Assembly (NCBI GenBank): GCA_027065385.1
Contig: JAMOOP010000009.1
Coordinates: forward strand, 1 to 64,000
Direction of reading: 5' to 3'
From: Campylobacteraceae bacterium
GTDB lineage: Bacteria; Campylobacterota; Campylobacteria; Campylobacterales; Sulfurovaceae
DNA: 64,000 nt
Below the pieces are notes generated by a model. The model ran no database searches, had not been told where the DNA came from, and saw only the letters and a list, made by a program, of their open reading frames with translations. The translations under genes and the position numbers were made by a program. Numbering within the stretch: the first letter of the stretch is position 1; every line of letters begins with the position of its first letter. This document shows positions 1 to 9,984 of this stretch, piece by piece.

Positions 1-1
1 C

Positions 2-52
2 AAAAAAGAATCTATAAAATTTATTCTTGAAGACTATTACAGGGTTGCCTGA
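2..52 (+). CDS. C-terminal tail of an unidentified protein truncated by the window edge (KKESIKFILEDYYRVA*)
   Basis: Open frame from the window start to TGA at 50-52; too short to assign. Confidence 0.35.
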   Translation, partial: KKESIKFILEDYYRVA

Positions 53-330
53 CTATAACTTTTTTTTATAATTAGTTATAGTTACAGCTAGAACATTGTT
101 TATTTTGTGCTAGTTTTGGTGACTCTAGCAAAAGATAACTATGCAGTTATTTCAAGAGGTGCATCTAAAATGGATTTACTTCAAGGCACAGCAGGAGTTG
201 ACTCAGATAGTAAAAATAGTACAAATGGTATCGGTTTTAGAGCAGTTACACTATATCTTAAGTAATTTTTTCTCTTTTTAAGTTAATTGAGAGTAAAATA
301 CTCTTAATTAAATTTCAAAGGATTAAAACC

Positions 331-705
331 ATGATGGGAATACCACAACCAGCATTCTATATTTTTAAATGTCAGCAGTCAGCACCTCCAGGAATGCCAA
401 AACCTAGCTGTGTAAGTCAAAATAACCCCGAGTCACAACAACTTATGCAACATCTTTCACAACAACTTATGATGAAAGGGATTATCGCTACAGCTACACC
501 AATTCAAACCTCATGTCTAAATAGATGTCAACAAGGTCCAGTAGTATTAGTAGAACCAGGTCACACTATGTATGTTAACTTAACTAAAGAGAAGATAGAT
601 AGAATTATAGATGAACATATAATAGGTGGAAATGTAGTTAATGAGTATGTTATAGATGAGAGTGCATGGGGTGAACCTATCTCTCCTGCTTCTATGGCTA
701 GATAG
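331..705 (+). CDS. (2Fe-2S) ferredoxin-like, thioredoxin-fold small protein
   Basis: 124 aa with Cys motifs and a 'GPVVLVEPGHTMYVNLTKEKIDRIIDEHI' segment typical of thioredoxin-like [2Fe-2S] ferredoxins. Confidence 0.65.
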   Translation: MMGIPQPAFYIFKCQQSAPPGMPKPSCVSQNNPESQQLMQHLSQQLMMKGIIATATPIQTSCLNRCQQGPVVLVEPGHTMYVNLTKEKIDRIIDEHIIGGNVVNEYVIDESAWGEPISPASMAR

Positions 706-719
706 TTTAGTTTTAAACT

Positions 720-740
720 GTTCCACTTTTATAGTGGAAC
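720..740. terminator. Bidirectional hairpin between convergent genes (GTTCCACT-tttat-AGTGGAAC)
   Basis: Perfect 8-bp inverted repeat in the 43-bp gap between convergent ORFs, flanked by T/A-rich tracts. Confidence 0.65.
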
Positions 741-748
741 TTTATATC

Positions 749-1489
749 TTAATTTACACAAGGGTCAATAACTGAATCTTGATTAGGATAAAGATAAACT
801 TCAACTCTTCTATTTAAAGCCCAATTTGTAGGGTTTGTATTTGGAGCTATTGGTTTAGAGAATGAACAACCTTTTGAATATATAGGATTTGGAATTCCTC
901 CACTTTTTAAAATATTCGCCACACTCATAGCACGACCTTCTGAAAGTCTTTGATTATACTCATATCCACCTCTATTATCTGTATGTCCAACTGTTTGAAT
1001 AATCATATTTGGATATTTTCTAAATACAGGTAACATATTTCTAATTTCAGCTCTAGCTGATGCTGTAGGAGTTGGTGAATTGGTTGCAAACATCATAGGA
1101 GAACGGAACATAATTTTAACAAACTTATCAGTATTAGATACAACTAACTGTTTATCAGGATTTTTCTCTGCTGTTGGGTTATTATCAACATTTGTATTAA
1201 GTACTTGTGCTACCTCTTTAGCTTGTTGATCTAAACTATATCCAATAGCTGCACCAATAGCTGCACCTGCTCCAGCACCAATAGCCATTCTTCTTCCTCT
1301 ATGGGTTCTTTTAGTATCAGTAGCCCCTCCAACAACAGCACCAAGCAGTCCACCAGCTATTGCTCCTATTTGTGCCTTATTCATACCACTACTTCCAGTT
1401 CCTGTTCCACCTTGTGGTGCTGTACAACCTACCATCATTAAAATAGTTAAAGATGATGCAATAATGGGACTTAATATTTTTCTTTTCAT
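749..1489 (-). CDS. OmpA-family lipoprotein with glycine-zipper segment
   Basis: Lipobox 'MMVGCTA', Gly-zipper 'GAIAGGLLGAVVGG', C-terminal OmpA-like domain 'VGHTDNRGGYEYNQRLSEGRAMSVANIL'. Confidence 0.85.
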   Translation of the reverse strand: MKRKILSPIIASSLTILMMVGCTAPQGGTGTGSSGMNKAQIGAIAGGLLGAVVGGATDTKRTHRGRRMAIGAGAGAAIGAAIGYSLDQQAKEVAQVLNTNVDNNPTAEKNPDKQLVVSNTDKFVKIMFRSPMMFATNSPTPTASARAEIRNMLPVFRKYPNMIIQTVGHTDNRGGYEYNQRLSEGRAMSVANILKSGGIPNPIYSKGCSFSKPIAPNTNPTNWALNRRVEVYLYPNQDSVIDPCVN

Positions 1490-1545
1490 TTATATATCCT
1501 TGTTTTATTTTATTGTAATATATTTTTGTTAATTAATTGTGAAAA

Positions 1546-2154
1546 TTAACTACTTCTACTACCAGGTTTAATAGCTACACTTCCCTCTTTACACATTGGA
1601 CACTCATTTGGCGTAAACATCTCAAAAGTAAAATCAGCTAAAGCAAAAAAAGGTATATTTGATGGAAGTTTACACTCCTCTTTAGGTGTAATATCTGTTC
1701 CCTCTCTTCTACAAAAACCTCTATTTGCTAAAGAGGCAAAAGCCACAACTTTAGCACCTAACTCTTCTATGATTTTAGATGCCTCCATAGCAGAGCCACC
1801 TGTAGTTATAATATCCTCACAGATAAGAACTCTCTCTCCATTTTTTACTTCAAAACCACGGCGAAGCTCCATCTGTCCCTCTTTTCTCTCTACAAAAATT
1901 GAACGAACACCTAAAGCTCTTGCTAATTCATATCCTGCAAGTATTCCACCAAGTGCAGGAGCGCATACTGTATCTATTTCTATATCACTTTTTTTTATTA
2001 TATCAGCTAAAGCAGATGCTAATTTTTCTGCTCTTTTAGGCTCTTCAAGTACTTTTGCACTCTGAAGATAACGGTTTGAGTGATTACCACTAGATAAGAT
2101 AAAATGCCCCTCCAATAAGGCATTTGCCTCTTTATATATCTCCTCTACATTCAT
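1546..2154 (-). CDS. pyrE: Orotate phosphoribosyltransferase
   Basis: PRPP-binding motif '[14 protein letters not shown]'; 202 aa, adjacent to frr. Confidence 0.93.
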   Translation of the reverse strand: MNVEEIYKEANALLEGHFILSSGNHSNRYLQSAKVLEEPKRAEKLASALADIIKKSDIEIDTVCAPALGGILAGYELARALGVRSIFVERKEGQMELRRGFEVKNGERVLICEDIITTGGSAMEASKIIEELGAKVVAFASLANRGFCRREGTDITPKEECKLPSNIPFFALADFTFEMFTPNECPMCKEGSVAIKPGSRSS

Positions 2155-2156
2155 AT

Positions 2157-2714
2157 TTATACCTTTAATATATCAGCTTGTTTAGTAGATAAAATCTTAT
2201 CAACCTCTGCAACATTTTCGTCTGTTATTTTCTGAATTTGAGTATGAGCTTTTTTTGACTCATCTTCACTTATCTCTTTCTCTTTTTCCAAATCTTTAAT
2301 ATCATTATTAGCATCTTTTCGAATATTTCTAATAGCAATCTTAGCTTTTTCAGACATAGATTTTGCTTGTTTAACAATCTGTTGTCTCTGCTCACTTGTC
2401 ATTGCAGGGAAATATAATTTTATAAAGTCACCATCGTTATTAGGATTTACACCAATATTAGCACTTTGAATTGCCTTTTCAATTGGTGCTAACATTGTTT
2501 TTTCCCAAGGTGTAATAGAAATAGTTGTAGCGTCCATTGCTAGAACATTTCCAACCTGATTTAATGGTGTAGGTGTTCCATAGTAGTCAACTCTGATATG
2601 GTCAACAATATTAGTAGTAACTTTCCCAGTTCTAAGTGTAGAAAAATCCCTTTTTAAAGCCTCAATACTTTTTTTCATCTGCTCTCTAGCATTATCATAA
2701 ATCTCATTTAACAT
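2157..2714 (-). CDS. frr: Ribosome recycling factor
   Basis: 185 aa '[36 protein letters not shown]...[23 protein letters not shown]'. Confidence 0.96.
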   Translation of the reverse strand: MLNEIYDNAREQMKKSIEALKRDFSTLRTGKVTTNIVDHIRVDYYGTPTPLNQVGNVLAMDATTISITPWEKTMLAPIEKAIQSANIGVNPNNDGDFIKLYFPAMTSEQRQQIVKQAKSMSEKAKIAIRNIRKDANNDIKDLEKEKEISEDESKKAHTQIQKITDENVAEVDKILSTKQADILKV

Positions 2715-2836
2715 TATTATTTCCTTATTGTTAAGTTTAAATAGTGAATTTTAGCGTTTTTTTGCTTGATAAAGAGTTTGAGTTGGTGGATTTAAAAAAA
2801 GCTTATATCTATGTTATTGATAGGGGTAAATCACCC

Positions 2837-4297
2837 CTAAATCTCACAAAGTGAGCTATTTTTTCTATTTAGCATACTTTTTCGTTTGGTTAGATACTCA
2901 TCAACCTCTACAGCACACTCTCTACCCTCATGAATTGCCCATACTACTAAAGATTGTCCTCTTCTACAATCTCCTGCACTAAATACTCCATCTATTGATG
3001 TGGTAAATCCTTTAGTTTTTATATTGCTTCTTTGGTCTGTTTCTAGTTTTAACTCCTCTATTACATCATCTTGTTTTGGACCTAAAAAGCCCATAGCTAG
3101 AAGTATTAAATCAGCCTCTAATATAAATTCACTGCTCTCTATCTCTTTAAAACCTCTACCTTCCCACTCAATTCTAACGCAATTTATCCCCTTTACTGTT
3201 CCATTCTCATCTTTTATAAAAGATTTAGATAAGACATTAAAATCTAAAATTGCCCCCTCCTCTTGTGAAGTTGAAAGTTTAAATATTCTAGGGTATGTAG
3301 GCCATGGCATATCTTTAGTTCTTTCGGTTGGAGCTTTGGGAAGTAGCTCTATTTGGGTTACACTTTTTGCTCCTTGTCTAATGGAAGTTCCTACACAGTC
3401 ACTTCCTGTATCTCCTCCTCCAATTACTACAACTTTTTTATTGGTTGCTAATATCTCTTTTTCTTTTGGTATCTTTTCACCCTCAACACGGCTATTGTTT
3501 TGTCCTAAAAACTCCATTGCAAAATGGATACCTTTTGCATCTCTATTTTCTATTGGTAAATCTCTTGGATTTCCTGCACCTGTTGTAATAACTACTGCAT
3601 CATATCTATCTTTTAACTCTTTTATAGATATATCTACACCAATATTGGCATTGGTTATAAACCTAATACCCTCTTCTATCATAATATTTACTCTTCTTTG
3701 AACCACTTTTTGTTTATCTAGCTTAAAGTTTGGAATTCCATATCTAATTAAACCACCAACTCTTGACTCTTTTTCATATACTGTTATATTGTGTCCTGCC
3801 TTATTTAATTGGTGTGCCACAGCAAGTCCTGCTGGTCCACTTCCTATAACTGCTACACTCTTACCACTCTTTACAGCAGGAATAATCGGTCTTATCCAAC
3901 CCTTTTTATATGCTTTTTCTATAATTGAGTACTCTATATTTTTAATTCCGACTGCTGTCTCATTTAATCCTAATACACAAGCATACTCACAAGGTGCTGG
4001 ACATATTCGCCCTGTAAACTCTGGGAAGTTATTGGTACTCATAAGAGTTCTAAAGGCACTCTCCCACTCTCCTCTATAGACTTGGTCATTAAATTGTGGA
4101 ATAATGTTTCCAACAGGACACCCATAGTTACTGTGACAAAAAGGAACACCACAATCCATACATCTAGCACCCTGCTCTTCTATCTCTTCTTTACTAAGAG
4201 GAGTTATAAACTCATTATAGTGTTTAATTCTCTCCTCAACTGGTGCTAGTGTAAAGTTTTTTCTCTTATACTCTTTAAATCCTGTAATTTTTCCCAT
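2837..4297 (-). CDS. gltD: Glutamate synthase small subunit
   Basis: N-terminal Fe-S region 'GARCMDCGVPFCHSNYGCPVGN', FAD/NAD motifs 'VIGSGPAGLAVAHQL' and 'VVVIGGGDTGSDC'. Confidence 0.95.
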   Translation of the reverse strand: MGKITGFKEYKRKNFTLAPVEERIKHYNEFITPLSKEEIEEQGARCMDCGVPFCHSNYGCPVGNIIPQFNDQVYRGEWESAFRTLMSTNNFPEFTGRICPAPCEYACVLGLNETAVGIKNIEYSIIEKAYKKGWIRPIIPAVKSGKSVAVIGSGPAGLAVAHQLNKAGHNITVYEKESRVGGLIRYGIPNFKLDKQKVVQRRVNIMIEEGIRFITNANIGVDISIKELKDRYDAVVITTGAGNPRDLPIENRDAKGIHFAMEFLGQNNSRVEGEKIPKEKEILATNKKVVVIGGGDTGSDCVGTSIRQGAKSVTQIELLPKAPTERTKDMPWPTYPRIFKLSTSQEEGAILDFNVLSKSFIKDENGTVKGINCVRIEWEGRGFKEIESSEFILEADLILLAMGFLGPKQDDVIEELKLETDQRSNIKTKGFTTSIDGVFSAGDCRRGQSLVVWAIHEGRECAVEVDEYLTKRKSMLNRKNSSLCEI

Positions 4298-4298
4298 T

Positions 4299-7200
4299 TT
4301 ACACCTCCTCTGCTTCTAGCTCTCTTAATGCTCTTTTATAATCTATTGGCATAACTTTTATAAATTTATCCTTGCTCTCTTTCCAATTTTCAATTATATC
4401 TTTTGCCTCTTTTGAAGAGGTGTATTTAATATATCTCTCAATCATAGATTTTACCTCCTCTTCCTCTTTTTTATCTTCTATACTCTCTAACTCTACCATT
4501 CCCATATTAATTCTACTAGATAGCTTATTATCTTTATCGTAAATATAGGCAATTCCACCACTCATTCCAGCTCCAAAGTTTTTACCAATCTCACCTAAAA
4601 TAATAGCTTTTCCACCTGTCATATATTCGCAACCGTGGTCTCCAACGGCAGATACAACAACATTCACGCCAGAGTTTCTAACACAAAATCTCTCACCTGC
4701 TACTCCATAAATATAAGCCTCTCCACTTGTTGCTCCATAAAAAGATACATTTCCTAAAATAACTGTATTGTGAGCATCAAAAGAGGAGTTTTTAGGTGGA
4801 TATAGTATAAGTTTTCCTCCACAAAGCCCTTTTCCAAAGTAATCATTTGCATCTCCCTCTATCTCAAAGGTTATACCACTATTTACAAATGCTCCAAAAC
4901 TCTGTCCTGCTGTTCCTTTGGCTTTAATATATATAGTATCATCATCTAATCCACTCTCTCCATGAACTCTTGTCATTTGAGCTGAAAGCATAGTTCCTAC
5001 AGTTCTATTTATATTTTTAATGGTTATCTCTTTTTCTATAGGCTTTTTATTATAAATTGCCTCCTGCATAGACTCTATTAACTCATTATCAATAGCCTTA
5101 TCTAGTGCGTGGTCTTGTTCTATACTTTTAAATGTATTATCCTCCTCTCTTACATACATTCTATATAGAAGTTTATCAAGTTGTAGATGTTTAGCTTTCC
5201 AATGTTTTACACCCTCTTTTGCTTTTAGTTTATCTACTCTTCCTACCATCTCATTTACTGTTCTAAATCCAAGCTCTGCCATTATCTCTCTTAGCTCTTG
5301 GGCTAAAAACTTTACAAAATTTACAATATGTTCGGCTTGACCTCTATATTTTGCTCTTAAATCTTTATCTTGTGTGGCAATTCCTACAGGACATGTATTT
5401 AAGTGACACTTTCTCATCATAATACACCCCTCAACAATTAAAGCACTTGTAGCAATTCCCCACTCTTCAGCACCTAGAAGGGTAGCAATAGCTATATCTC
5501 GTCCTGTTCTAAGTTGTCCATCAGTTTGTAGTACTACTCTACCTCTTAGACCATTTTTAACTAAAGTTTGGTGAGTTTCAGCAAGTCCTAACTCCCAAGG
5601 AAGCCCTGCATGTTTAATAGAGGTTTGTGGAGATGCTCCTGTTCCTCCATCATATCCTGAAATTAATACCACATCAGAGTGAGCTTTGGCTACACCTGCT
5701 GCTATTGTTCCAACTCCCACTTCTGAAACCAATTTTGTATTAATTCTTGCATATTTATTACTATTTTTTAAATCATGGATTAACTGTTTTAAATCCTCAA
5801 TACTATAAATATCATGATGAGGTGGAGGTGAAATTAATCCTACTTTTGGTGTTGAGTGTCTAGTTTTTCCAATAATCTTATCTACCTTATGAGCTGGTAG
5901 CTGTCCACCCTCACCGGGTTTTGCACCTTGTGCTAATTTTATCTGTATCTCTTCTGAATTTACTAAATAGTTTGCAGTTACTCCAAATCTACCTGATGCT
6001 ACCTGTTTAATTTTAGAGTTTTTATTTGTTCCAAACCTAGAGGCATCTTCTCCACCCTCTCCTGTATTACTTTTTGCTCCAATACTATTCATTGCCATTG
6101 CTAAAGTCTCATGTGCCTCTTTAGAGATAGAGCCGTAACTCATAGCACCTGTAGCAAATCTAGTAATTATACTCTCAACAGACTCAACCTCATCAATAGG
6201 TATGGGTTGAATTTTTTTAAACTCTAATAGACCTCTTAGGGTTATAAAATCCTCATTAGGGTTATCTATAATTTTACTATACTCTTTAAATAGGTTAAAA
6301 TCATTTAGTTTGGTTGATTGTTGAAGCAAAAATATAGTTTCAGCAGTTAATAGATGTTTTTGTCCTCTCTGTCTAAAGGCATACTCTCCACCAACACTTA
6401 AACCATTTGTCTCTATTATCTGTTTTGGATAGGCTACGCTATGGCAAAGAAGAGTCTCTTTTTCTATAGTATCTATATCAATCCCACCAACTCTTGATGG
6501 TGTCTTTTTAAAGTACCTATTAACTAATCCATCACTAAGCCCTACAGCTTCAAATATTTGAGCGCCTGTATATGAACGGATAGTAGAAATTCCCATTTTA
6601 GACATAATCTTATATATACCCTTACCAATGGCTTTAATATAGTTCTCTACTGCCTCTTCATAACTTAAATCTTCTCTAGTTAAGTTTCGTCTTCTCATAT
6701 CTTCAATAGTCTCAAATGCTAAAAATGGATTAATTGCATTTGCACCATATCCAATAAGTGTAGCAAAGTGGTGTATCTCTCTAGCTTCTGCTGTCTCTAT
6801 AACTAAACCACAACTTGTTCTTGTACCTTTTTCTATAAGGTGTTGATGTACTGCACTTGTGGCTAGAAGTGTTGGAATTGGAGCTAAATCCTCACTAACT
6901 CCTCTAGTAGATAAGATAATAACCTCATAACCACTCTCTACAGCACTACTTGCCTCTTCCATAACACTCTCAAGTGCTTTCTCCATAGCACCCTCTTTTT
7001 TAGCATTAAAGAGTATCTTAATAGTTTTTGCTTTAAAGTTAAATCTACTAACACCTCTTAGTTTCTCTAACTGAACATTAGTTAAAATTGGAGATGATAG
7101 TTTAATAAAGTTTCTATTCTCGTCAACCTCTTGAAATAGATTTCCTTGTGAACCAATATAAGAGGTTAAAGACATAACAGACTCTTCTCTTATCGGGTCT

Positions 7201-8801
7201 ATTGGAGGGTTAGTAACTTGTGCAAATAGTTGATGGAAATAGTTATATAGATTAACTGATTTGTGAGATAAAACAGCCAAAGAGGCATCATTTCCCATAG
7301 AACCAGTGGCCTCATAGGCATCATTAGCCATAGGTGTTAAAATCGTTTTTAAATCCTCTATGGTATAGCCGTAACACTTCTGTCTTTGTAAAATTGTCTC
7401 ATGATTTGGCTGTTTTACCTCTCTATTTAGTGGTAAATCATCTAAATTTATCTTTTGGTTCTTAATCCACTCCTCATAAGGGTAAGATGATGCTATTTGC
7501 TCTTTTATCTCCTCATCTGATATAATTCTACCATCTTCTAAATCGGCTACAAATATTTTACCTGGTTGCAATCTCCCTTTCATTACTATATCTTCACTAG
7601 GAAACTCTAAAGCCCCTTGTTCTGATGCCATAACTAAAATGTTATCTTTAGTTAGAGAGTATCTTGATGGTCTAAGTCCATTTCTATCAAGTGTAGCACC
7701 TACTATTTTCCCATCTGTAAATGCCACAGAAGCTGGACCGTCCCAAGGCTCCATAAATGTAGCATGATACTCATAAAATGCTTTTAACTCATCACCCATC
7801 TCATCATCTTTCCAAGCCTCTGGTATCATCATCATCATAACATGAGGCAAAGACCTACCAGCTAAAGTTAAAAGCTCCACTACATTATCTAAAATAGAGC
7901 TATCACTACCTTTTGCTTCATTTATTAAATATGGATAGATTTTATCTAACTCATCTTTTGTAAATAGTTTTGAACGAAGAAGTGAAGTTCTAGCTTTTAT
8001 CCAATTAATATTTCCTCTAAGAGTATTTATCTCCCCATTATGAGCAATATATCTAAATGGTTGAGCTAGTGACCAAGATGGAAATGTATTGGTTGAAAAC
8101 CTACTATGAACTAAAGCTATAGCTGATTTATAATCTTTATCTCCTAAATCTGGAAAGTATAGTGGAAGTTGATTTGTAATTAATTGACCTTTATAGGAGA
8201 TAGTTTTATATGACATAGATGGCATATAGAAATATCCCGTACCTCTAATTGGTGATGCTGTAACTCTAGCTTGTGCATATTTTCGTATAACAAATAGTTT
8301 TCTCTCAAATGTTTCACTATCAATATCATCTGCTTTTTTTATAAATACATGTTTTATAATAGGCTCAGTTGCCTTTACACTATCACCCAATGAGTCATTA
8401 ATAGAGGGTACTCTTCTCCACCCTAAACACTCTTGACCCATCTCATATATAGATTGTTCTACTATACTTTGGGTTTCACTATAGGCATCTGGGTCTCTAG
8501 GGATAAATACAACTCCAACACCATAAGAACCAAATTCGGGTAAATCAATTCCCACCTCTTTAGCTACTCTTCTCATAAATTTATCAGGCATTTGTGTTAA
8601 AACCCCTGCCCCATCACCTGCATTTTTTTCAGCTCCAACAGCTCCTCTATGTTCTAAATTTGCTAAAAGCTCTAACCCTTTTTCTAGTATATTATGAGAT
8701 TTTTCACCCTTTAAATGGGCTACAAATCCAACACCACAAGCATCTTTTTCAAACTCTGGGTCATATAGACCCTCTTTACATGGATAGCACTTTAAATTCA
8801 T
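4299..8801 (-). CDS. gltB: Glutamate synthase large subunit
   Basis: Start after the SD 'AGGAGA' at MNLKCYPCKEGLYDPEFEKDACGVGF (catalytic Cys 'DACGVG'); the ORF-track start at 8861 adds 20 unlikely codons. FMN/Fe-S region 'CHLNTCPVGIATQD'. Confidence 0.95.
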   Translation of the reverse strand: MNLKCYPCKEGLYDPEFEKDACGVGFVAHLKGEKSHNILEKGLELLANLEHRGAVGAEKNAGDGAGVLTQMPDKFMRRVAKEVGIDLPEFGSYGVGVVFIPRDPDAYSETQSIVEQSIYEMGQECLGWRRVPSINDSLGDSVKATEPIIKHVFIKKADDIDSETFERKLFVIRKYAQARVTASPIRGTGYFYMPSMSYKTISYKGQLITNQLPLYFPDLGDKDYKSAIALVHSRFSTNTFPSWSLAQPFRYIAHNGEINTLRGNINWIKARTSLLRSKLFTKDELDKIYPYLINEAKGSDSSILDNVVELLTLAGRSLPHVMMMMIPEAWKDDEMGDELKAFYEYHATFMEPWDGPASVAFTDGKIVGATLDRNGLRPSRYSLTKDNILVMASEQGALEFPSEDIVMKGRLQPGKIFVADLEDGRIISDEEIKEQIASSYPYEEWIKNQKINLDDLPLNREVKQPNHETILQRQKCYGYTIEDLKTILTPMANDAYEATGSMGNDASLAVLSHKSVNLYNYFHQLFAQVTNPPIDPIREESVMSLTSYIGSQGNLFQEVDENRNFIKLSSPILTNVQLEKLRGVSRFNFKAKTIKILFNAKKEGAMEKALESVMEEASSAVESGYEVIILSTRGVSEDLAPIPTLLATSAVHQHLIEKGTRTSCGLVIETAEAREIHHFATLIGYGANAINPFLAFETIEDMRRRNLTREDLSYEEAVENYIKAIGKGIYKIMSKMGISTIRSYTGAQIFEAVGLSDGLVNRYFKKTPSRVGGIDIDTIEKETLLCHSVAYPKQIIETNGLSVGGEYAFRQRGQKHLLTAETIFLLQQSTKLNDFNLFKEYSKIIDNPNEDFITLRGLLEFKKIQPIPIDEVESVESIITRFATGAMSYGSISKEAHETLAMAMNSIGAKSNTGEGGEDASRFGTNKNSKIKQVASGRFGVTANYLVNSEEIQIKLAQGAKPGEGGQLPAHKVDKIIGKTRHSTPKVGLISPPPHHDIYSIEDLKQLIHDLKNSNKYARINTKLVSEVGVGTIAAGVAKAHSDVVLISGYDGGTGASPQTSIKHAGLPWELGLAETHQTLVKNGLRGRVVLQTDGQLRTGRDIAIATLLGAEEWGIATSALIVEGCIMMRKCHLNTCPVGIATQDKDLRAKYRGQAEHIVNFVKFLAQELREIMAELGFRTVNEMVGRVDKLKAKEGVKHWKAKHLQLDKLLYRMYVREEDNTFKSIEQDHALDKAIDNELIESMQEAIYNKKPIEKEITIKNINRTVGTMLSAQMTRVHGESGLDDDTIYIKAKGTAGQSFGAFVNSGITFEIEGDANDYFGKGLCGGKLILYPPKNSSFDAHNTVILGNVSFYGATSGEAYIYGVAGERFCVRNSGVNVVVSAVGDHGCEYMTGGKAIILGEIGKNFGAGMSGGIAYIYDKDNKLSSRINMGMVELESIEDKKEEEEVKSMIERYIKYTSSKEAKDIIENWKESKDKFIKVMPIDYKRALRELEAEEV

Positions 8802-8929
8802 ATATTGTATTCTCCTCATATTAGATATGTATCTATTTGTTATAGTTATATATCTTATCACAATTAAATTATATTACGATAAATTTTAATAATTAATCAG
8901 ATACAATGCTATATTAAAGGAGTTTTATT

Positions 8930-9196
8930 ATGAATTTGTATCTACTATTTTTTCTATTAATTATAATTATTGGTTTAGTTGTAAGTTATATCTATTTTAT
9001 GAAAGAAAAAAAAGCTATGCTTTTAGCAATAGAGAGAGGTATATGTCCTAAATGTCATAAACCAACTATAGAGATTATAGACCAAAGAAGTACAGGTTGT
9101 TCATCTCCTAGAATGGTAACTTTTGAGTGTAGAGAGTGTAAATATATAGATACATTTCATATAGATAGTAGAGGGTGTGGTGCAAAAAGAAATTAA
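8930..9196 (+). CDS. Small membrane-anchored zinc-ribbon protein
   Basis: N-terminal TM helix, then CPKC...CREC; RBS AAAGGAG upstream. Confidence 0.6.
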   Translation: MNLYLLFFLLIIIIGLVVSYIYFMKEKKAMLLAIERGICPKCHKPTIEIIDQRSTGCSSPRMVTFECRECKYIDTFHIDSRGCGAKRN

Positions 9197-9205
9197 TCTT
9201 TTTGC
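9182..9205. terminator. Hairpin GCAAAAAGA-aattaa-TCTTTTTGC at a convergent gene junction
   Basis: Perfect 9-bp inverted repeat; the stop codons of both convergent genes lie in the loop. Confidence 0.55.
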
Positions 9206-9921
9206 TCTTTTTTATTAATTTTATCTCTAGGAATAAACTCTAAGATTGTAGCATTAATACAAAAGCGTTTTTTGCCCTCTGGTGCATCATTAAAAACATG
9301 TCCTAAATGAGCTCCACTTTTTTTAGCAATGACCTCTACTCTTTTTACTTTACTACTATTATCATCTTTTAAAATAGTTGCTCCATCTATTGGTTTATAG
9401 AAACTTAACCAACCTGAATTTGAATTAAATCTATCTTTACTATCAAATAGTGGCTCTCCTGATATTTTATCTACAAAAACACCATCTCCTACATCTTTAA
9501 ACTTCTCATACTCTTTAGAAAATTTATTATCGGTATGGTTTTTAAATGCTACTTTAAACGCTTCACTCTTTAAACCTAGTTTATGAATAGCTAAAGCTTT
9601 ATAGAATAGTTTCTCTTCCATATATCCTCTATAAGAGTAAACCTCTTTACCATCTCTTATTAAAATAATAGTTGGTGTTCCTTTTATTTTATTAAGTTTA
9701 AAACCTTTTCCCCTTATATCACTTCTATTTACCACTCTTAAAGGTATTGTTCCTTGATATTTACTTAGTACATCTTTTTCAAATTCTTTACAAAATTTAC
9801 AATCTTTTGATTCTACTACTAAAACCTCTTTTCCTCCTAGTGGAGATATAACGGTTCTGTTTGTCTCTTGTTCAGCCATAAGTAGTAGGCTCATTGCTAA
9901 AAATAGTATGATTTTTCTCAT
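9193..9921 (-). CDS. Secreted thioredoxin-fold / methionine-R-sulfoxide reductase (MsrB) fusion
   Basis: Signal peptide, CKFC thioredoxin motif, C-terminal MsrB signatures 'GWLSFYKPI', 'GAHLGHVFNDAPEGKKRFCINATILEFIP'. Confidence 0.85.
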   Translation of the reverse strand: MRKIILFLAMSLLLMAEQETNRTVISPLGGKEVLVVESKDCKFCKEFEKDVLSKYQGTIPLRVVNRSDIRGKGFKLNKIKGTPTIILIRDGKEVYSYRGYMEEKLFYKALAIHKLGLKSEAFKVAFKNHTDNKFSKEYEKFKDVGDGVFVDKISGEPLFDSKDRFNSNSGWLSFYKPIDGATILKDDNSSKVKRVEVIAKKSGAHLGHVFNDAPEGKKRFCINATILEFIPRDKINKKEQKD

Positions 9922-9984
9922 ATTTTTTCCTTTTTAAAATATAATTTGAAATTATACTATAGTTTATAAAAAAGATATGATATA

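Noticed and set aside
3000-3701. 233-aa plus-strand ORF antisense to gltD (also 3789..4079, 1769..2065, 8594..8824)
   Set aside because: Lies opposite strongly supported genes; composition is the antisense shadow of conserved coding sequence, with no domain signature.
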